A stretch of 64,000 nucleotides of DNA from Trichostrongylus colubriformis. Lineage: Eukaryota > Nematoda > Chromadorea > Rhabditida > Trichostrongylidae. Under the pieces are notes generated by a model. That model was not told the DNA's origin and searched no databases. It worked only from the letters and a program-made list of their open reading frames with translations. Made by a program: the position numbers and the translations under genes. Position 1 is the stretch's first letter, and every line of letters starts with the position of its first letter. Of this stretch, positions 62,233 to 64,000 are shown in pieces. The stretch is from positions 41,538,259 to 41,602,258 of the forward strand of contig OZ022260.1 in assembly GCA_963978905.1 (NCBI GenBank), written 5' to 3'.

Positions 62233-64000
62233 ATGCGTACAACTTGCCTTTGTCGGCTTTCCTTGTCGAGTGTCAGGCATACTATGCGAGCTTGGATTGC
62301 ACAATCGCCCACCGATCCAGTGAAACTAAAGACTATTCCATTACCAGTGCTCACAAAACCCGACCAGGTTCTTATCAGAGTCAAAGTAAGTAAGGATCAT
62401 CCTTGCTTTGTTTGATAACATCATCATTATCAACAAATCATGTCCAAACATGTCAGTAAACCAGTGGGGAGAACCTCTCTATTTCCGCGGGTTAATTGAA
62501 GTTTCAATTCACGGCAGAAAAAAAACCGTGGTACTGCTCCTTTCGCTATAAGGATGCTTTGTCTAGGAATGCTGCGATCAAAGGGCGGGGTGTGGAAATG
62601 GGCGGAGCGTGTCAAGTGGAATGGCCGTGGATTTTCTGACGTGTGAGAAAATATGAAACTCATGAGCGATTCCATGTAGCAAACCTCTCTCAAGGAAAAA
62701 GAAACTAATGCTGTCTCCACCAGGAGCTGTTATTGAATTCAATTTTCTCATTATCAGTATTTTGTGAAATTCTACAAATTTCATACCCAGGCAGCCAGCG
62801 TGAATCCGGTCGATGTATTGATGGTGAAGGGATATGGCAAAGAAGTTCTGGGAGCTTGGAAGCGCTTAGATACTTTTGATCCCGCCGCGAGTCGATTTCC
62901 TTTGACTCCTGGAAGGGATTGCGCTGGTATCGTGGAAGCTGTTGGACCGGCAGTGCATGGGCTACATCCCGGCGATGAGGTGTGTACTTCTACCTCTGTT
63001 CGTTATCTTTTTGCTAGCTTCGTATCATTATAGCAGACTGATATTCTGTAGAGCGTTGTTTCCTGAGAAGCCTCTAGTCTATTGATGATGAAAGATAATA
63101 TTCCATGATAGAAATATAATTTTGCCAACAACAGAAACCGCGATGTAGTCATCAGACAAATTTCACGTAAACAAGTTGTCATTTGATCCGAAAAGAAAAA
63201 CAACCAGCTTATCATTCAGGTAATGGCCGTAGTTCCAGCACTATGGGCTGGTACACATGCCCAATACGTTGTGACACGGGAGTCATGCTGTTCACGTAAG
63301 CCATCAAATCTGAGCTTCACGGATGCAGCATCCATGCCTTACGTTGGCAGTACGGCTTGGGCGGCTCTTGTTTGCGTGGCGAGATTGAACCACAATTCGA
63401 AACCCAGTTAGTCGCTATATAATTCTGGCTGGCCACAAAATTAAAAAGGCCAAGACTGTTTTGTTATAGCTGAACGAGTACTCATCCACGGTGGAAGTGG
63501 CGGAGTGGGTACGATAGCTATTCAACTGCTCAAAGCTTGGGGTACTGAAAAAGTAGTAACCACATGCTCAAAAGATAGGTAAGCCCTTCTCTTGTGTAAC
63601 TTCTCCTCCAGCTGATTCGAAGCTGCGTTTCGATTTATCGCGTTGCGAATTCATACGTACTTCGCAATGTAGTCGTAAGACCACTGCTTCTCGTGCTCCA
63701 GCTTGAGTTTACGAACCGACTGTGTGGCAAAATATTAATGGAACTTAAGAAACGAGATAGTCATACGGCTGTGTTGCGTGTTAATGTAATCCTGAAATCA
63801 GTTGCCACGTTCTTTCAAGAACGGTGCAGTAATTTTTGATGTTATGTTTATTTTCTGTTCAGTGAAAACCTGGTGCGAAAGCTTGGTGCCATTCCCATCG
63901 ATTATCGATCAGAAGACGCTCGAGATCGTCTCATCGAGGAGGGGCCATTTGAAGTGGTCTTTGACTGTGTAGATTCCGATTTGGCAAGATGGAGCGATAA
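62233..64000 (+). CDS. rad-8: RTN4IP1/RAD-8-type mitochondrial oxidoreductase (3' end outside window)
   Basis: Five exons: 62,233-62,385; 62,791-62,979; 63,220-63,406; 63,470-63,578; 63,863-64,000, with the frame continuing beyond the edge. The product is a zinc-independent quinone-oxidoreductase-like member of the medium-chain dehydrogenase/reductase superfamily; the human relative RTN4IP1 is a mitochondrial NAD(P)H oxidoreductase. Residues 1-20 (MRTTCLCRLSLSSVRHTMRA) are basic and Ser-rich, as in a mitochondrial presequence. Then come the GroES-like fold (AASVNPVDVLMVKGYG, PGRDCAGIVEAVGP, GDEVMAVVPALWAG), the catalytic-domain link LSFTDAASMPYVGSTAWAAL, and the Rossmann nucleotide site VLIHGGSGGVGTIAIQLLK. 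The last part read is FEVVFDCVDSDLARWSD. All phases agree. Assignment to rad-8 rests on similarity; other family members cannot be wholly excluded. Confidence 0.9.

Overview
The window is nuclear DNA of a nematode, most likely a strongylid (hookworm-like) parasite. The evidence is the set of multi-exon genes with short phase-matched introns and TTTCAG-like acceptors, gene products of nematode type (RPT-5, MRPL-13, a RAD-8/RTN4IP1 homologue), and the dense mix of DNA-transposon remnants and a Penelope-like retroelement. No bacterial, viral or organellar gene organisation is seen. Species assignment is inference.

Layout. Bases 1-43,690 are a gene-poor mosaic of nested repeats. A long composite inverted-repeat family occurs in five arms (A 3.66-5.39 kb, B 8.06-13.33 kb, C inside 17.4-18.9 kb, D inside 29.6-31.1 kb, E 33.29-36.21 kb). 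Arm B is split by a dead Penelope-like element (9,933-12,529) with a 9-bp target duplication and hammerhead-ribozyme-like motifs in its inverted terminal repeats. Arm E is split by a TTAA-flanked dimeric element (34,132-35,634) and by a TTA-flanked MITE (35,818-35,987). Two multi-kilobase direct duplications overlay this: Q (16,494-21,068 and 28,698-33,292) and R (21,069-24,717 and about 38,750-42,215). R carries a spliced two-exon reading frame of unknown family, intact in one copy and frameshifted in the other, with unidentified reading frames on the opposite strand.

Bases 43,698-64,000 are the genic part. Five genes were assembled exon by exon, with reading frame kept across every junction: mrpl-13 (mitochondrial ribosomal protein L13, minus), two tandem SLC25A44-like mitochondrial carriers (minus), rpt-5 (26S proteasome ATPase Rpt5/PSMC3, minus), and a RAD-8/RTN4IP1-type mitochondrial NAD(P)H oxidoreductase (plus, running off the right edge). 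rpt-5 and rad-8 are divergent and share a 525-bp upstream region. Four of the five products act in mitochondria (ribosome, two carriers, oxidoreductase), but the sequence does not prove an operon. Small MITEs sit between and inside these genes.

The items most worth following up are the hammerhead-like motifs in the Penelope element, the unidentified spliced gene in repeat R, and the exon-1 duplication with an inserted 198-bp coding-like block upstream of the second carrier gene.
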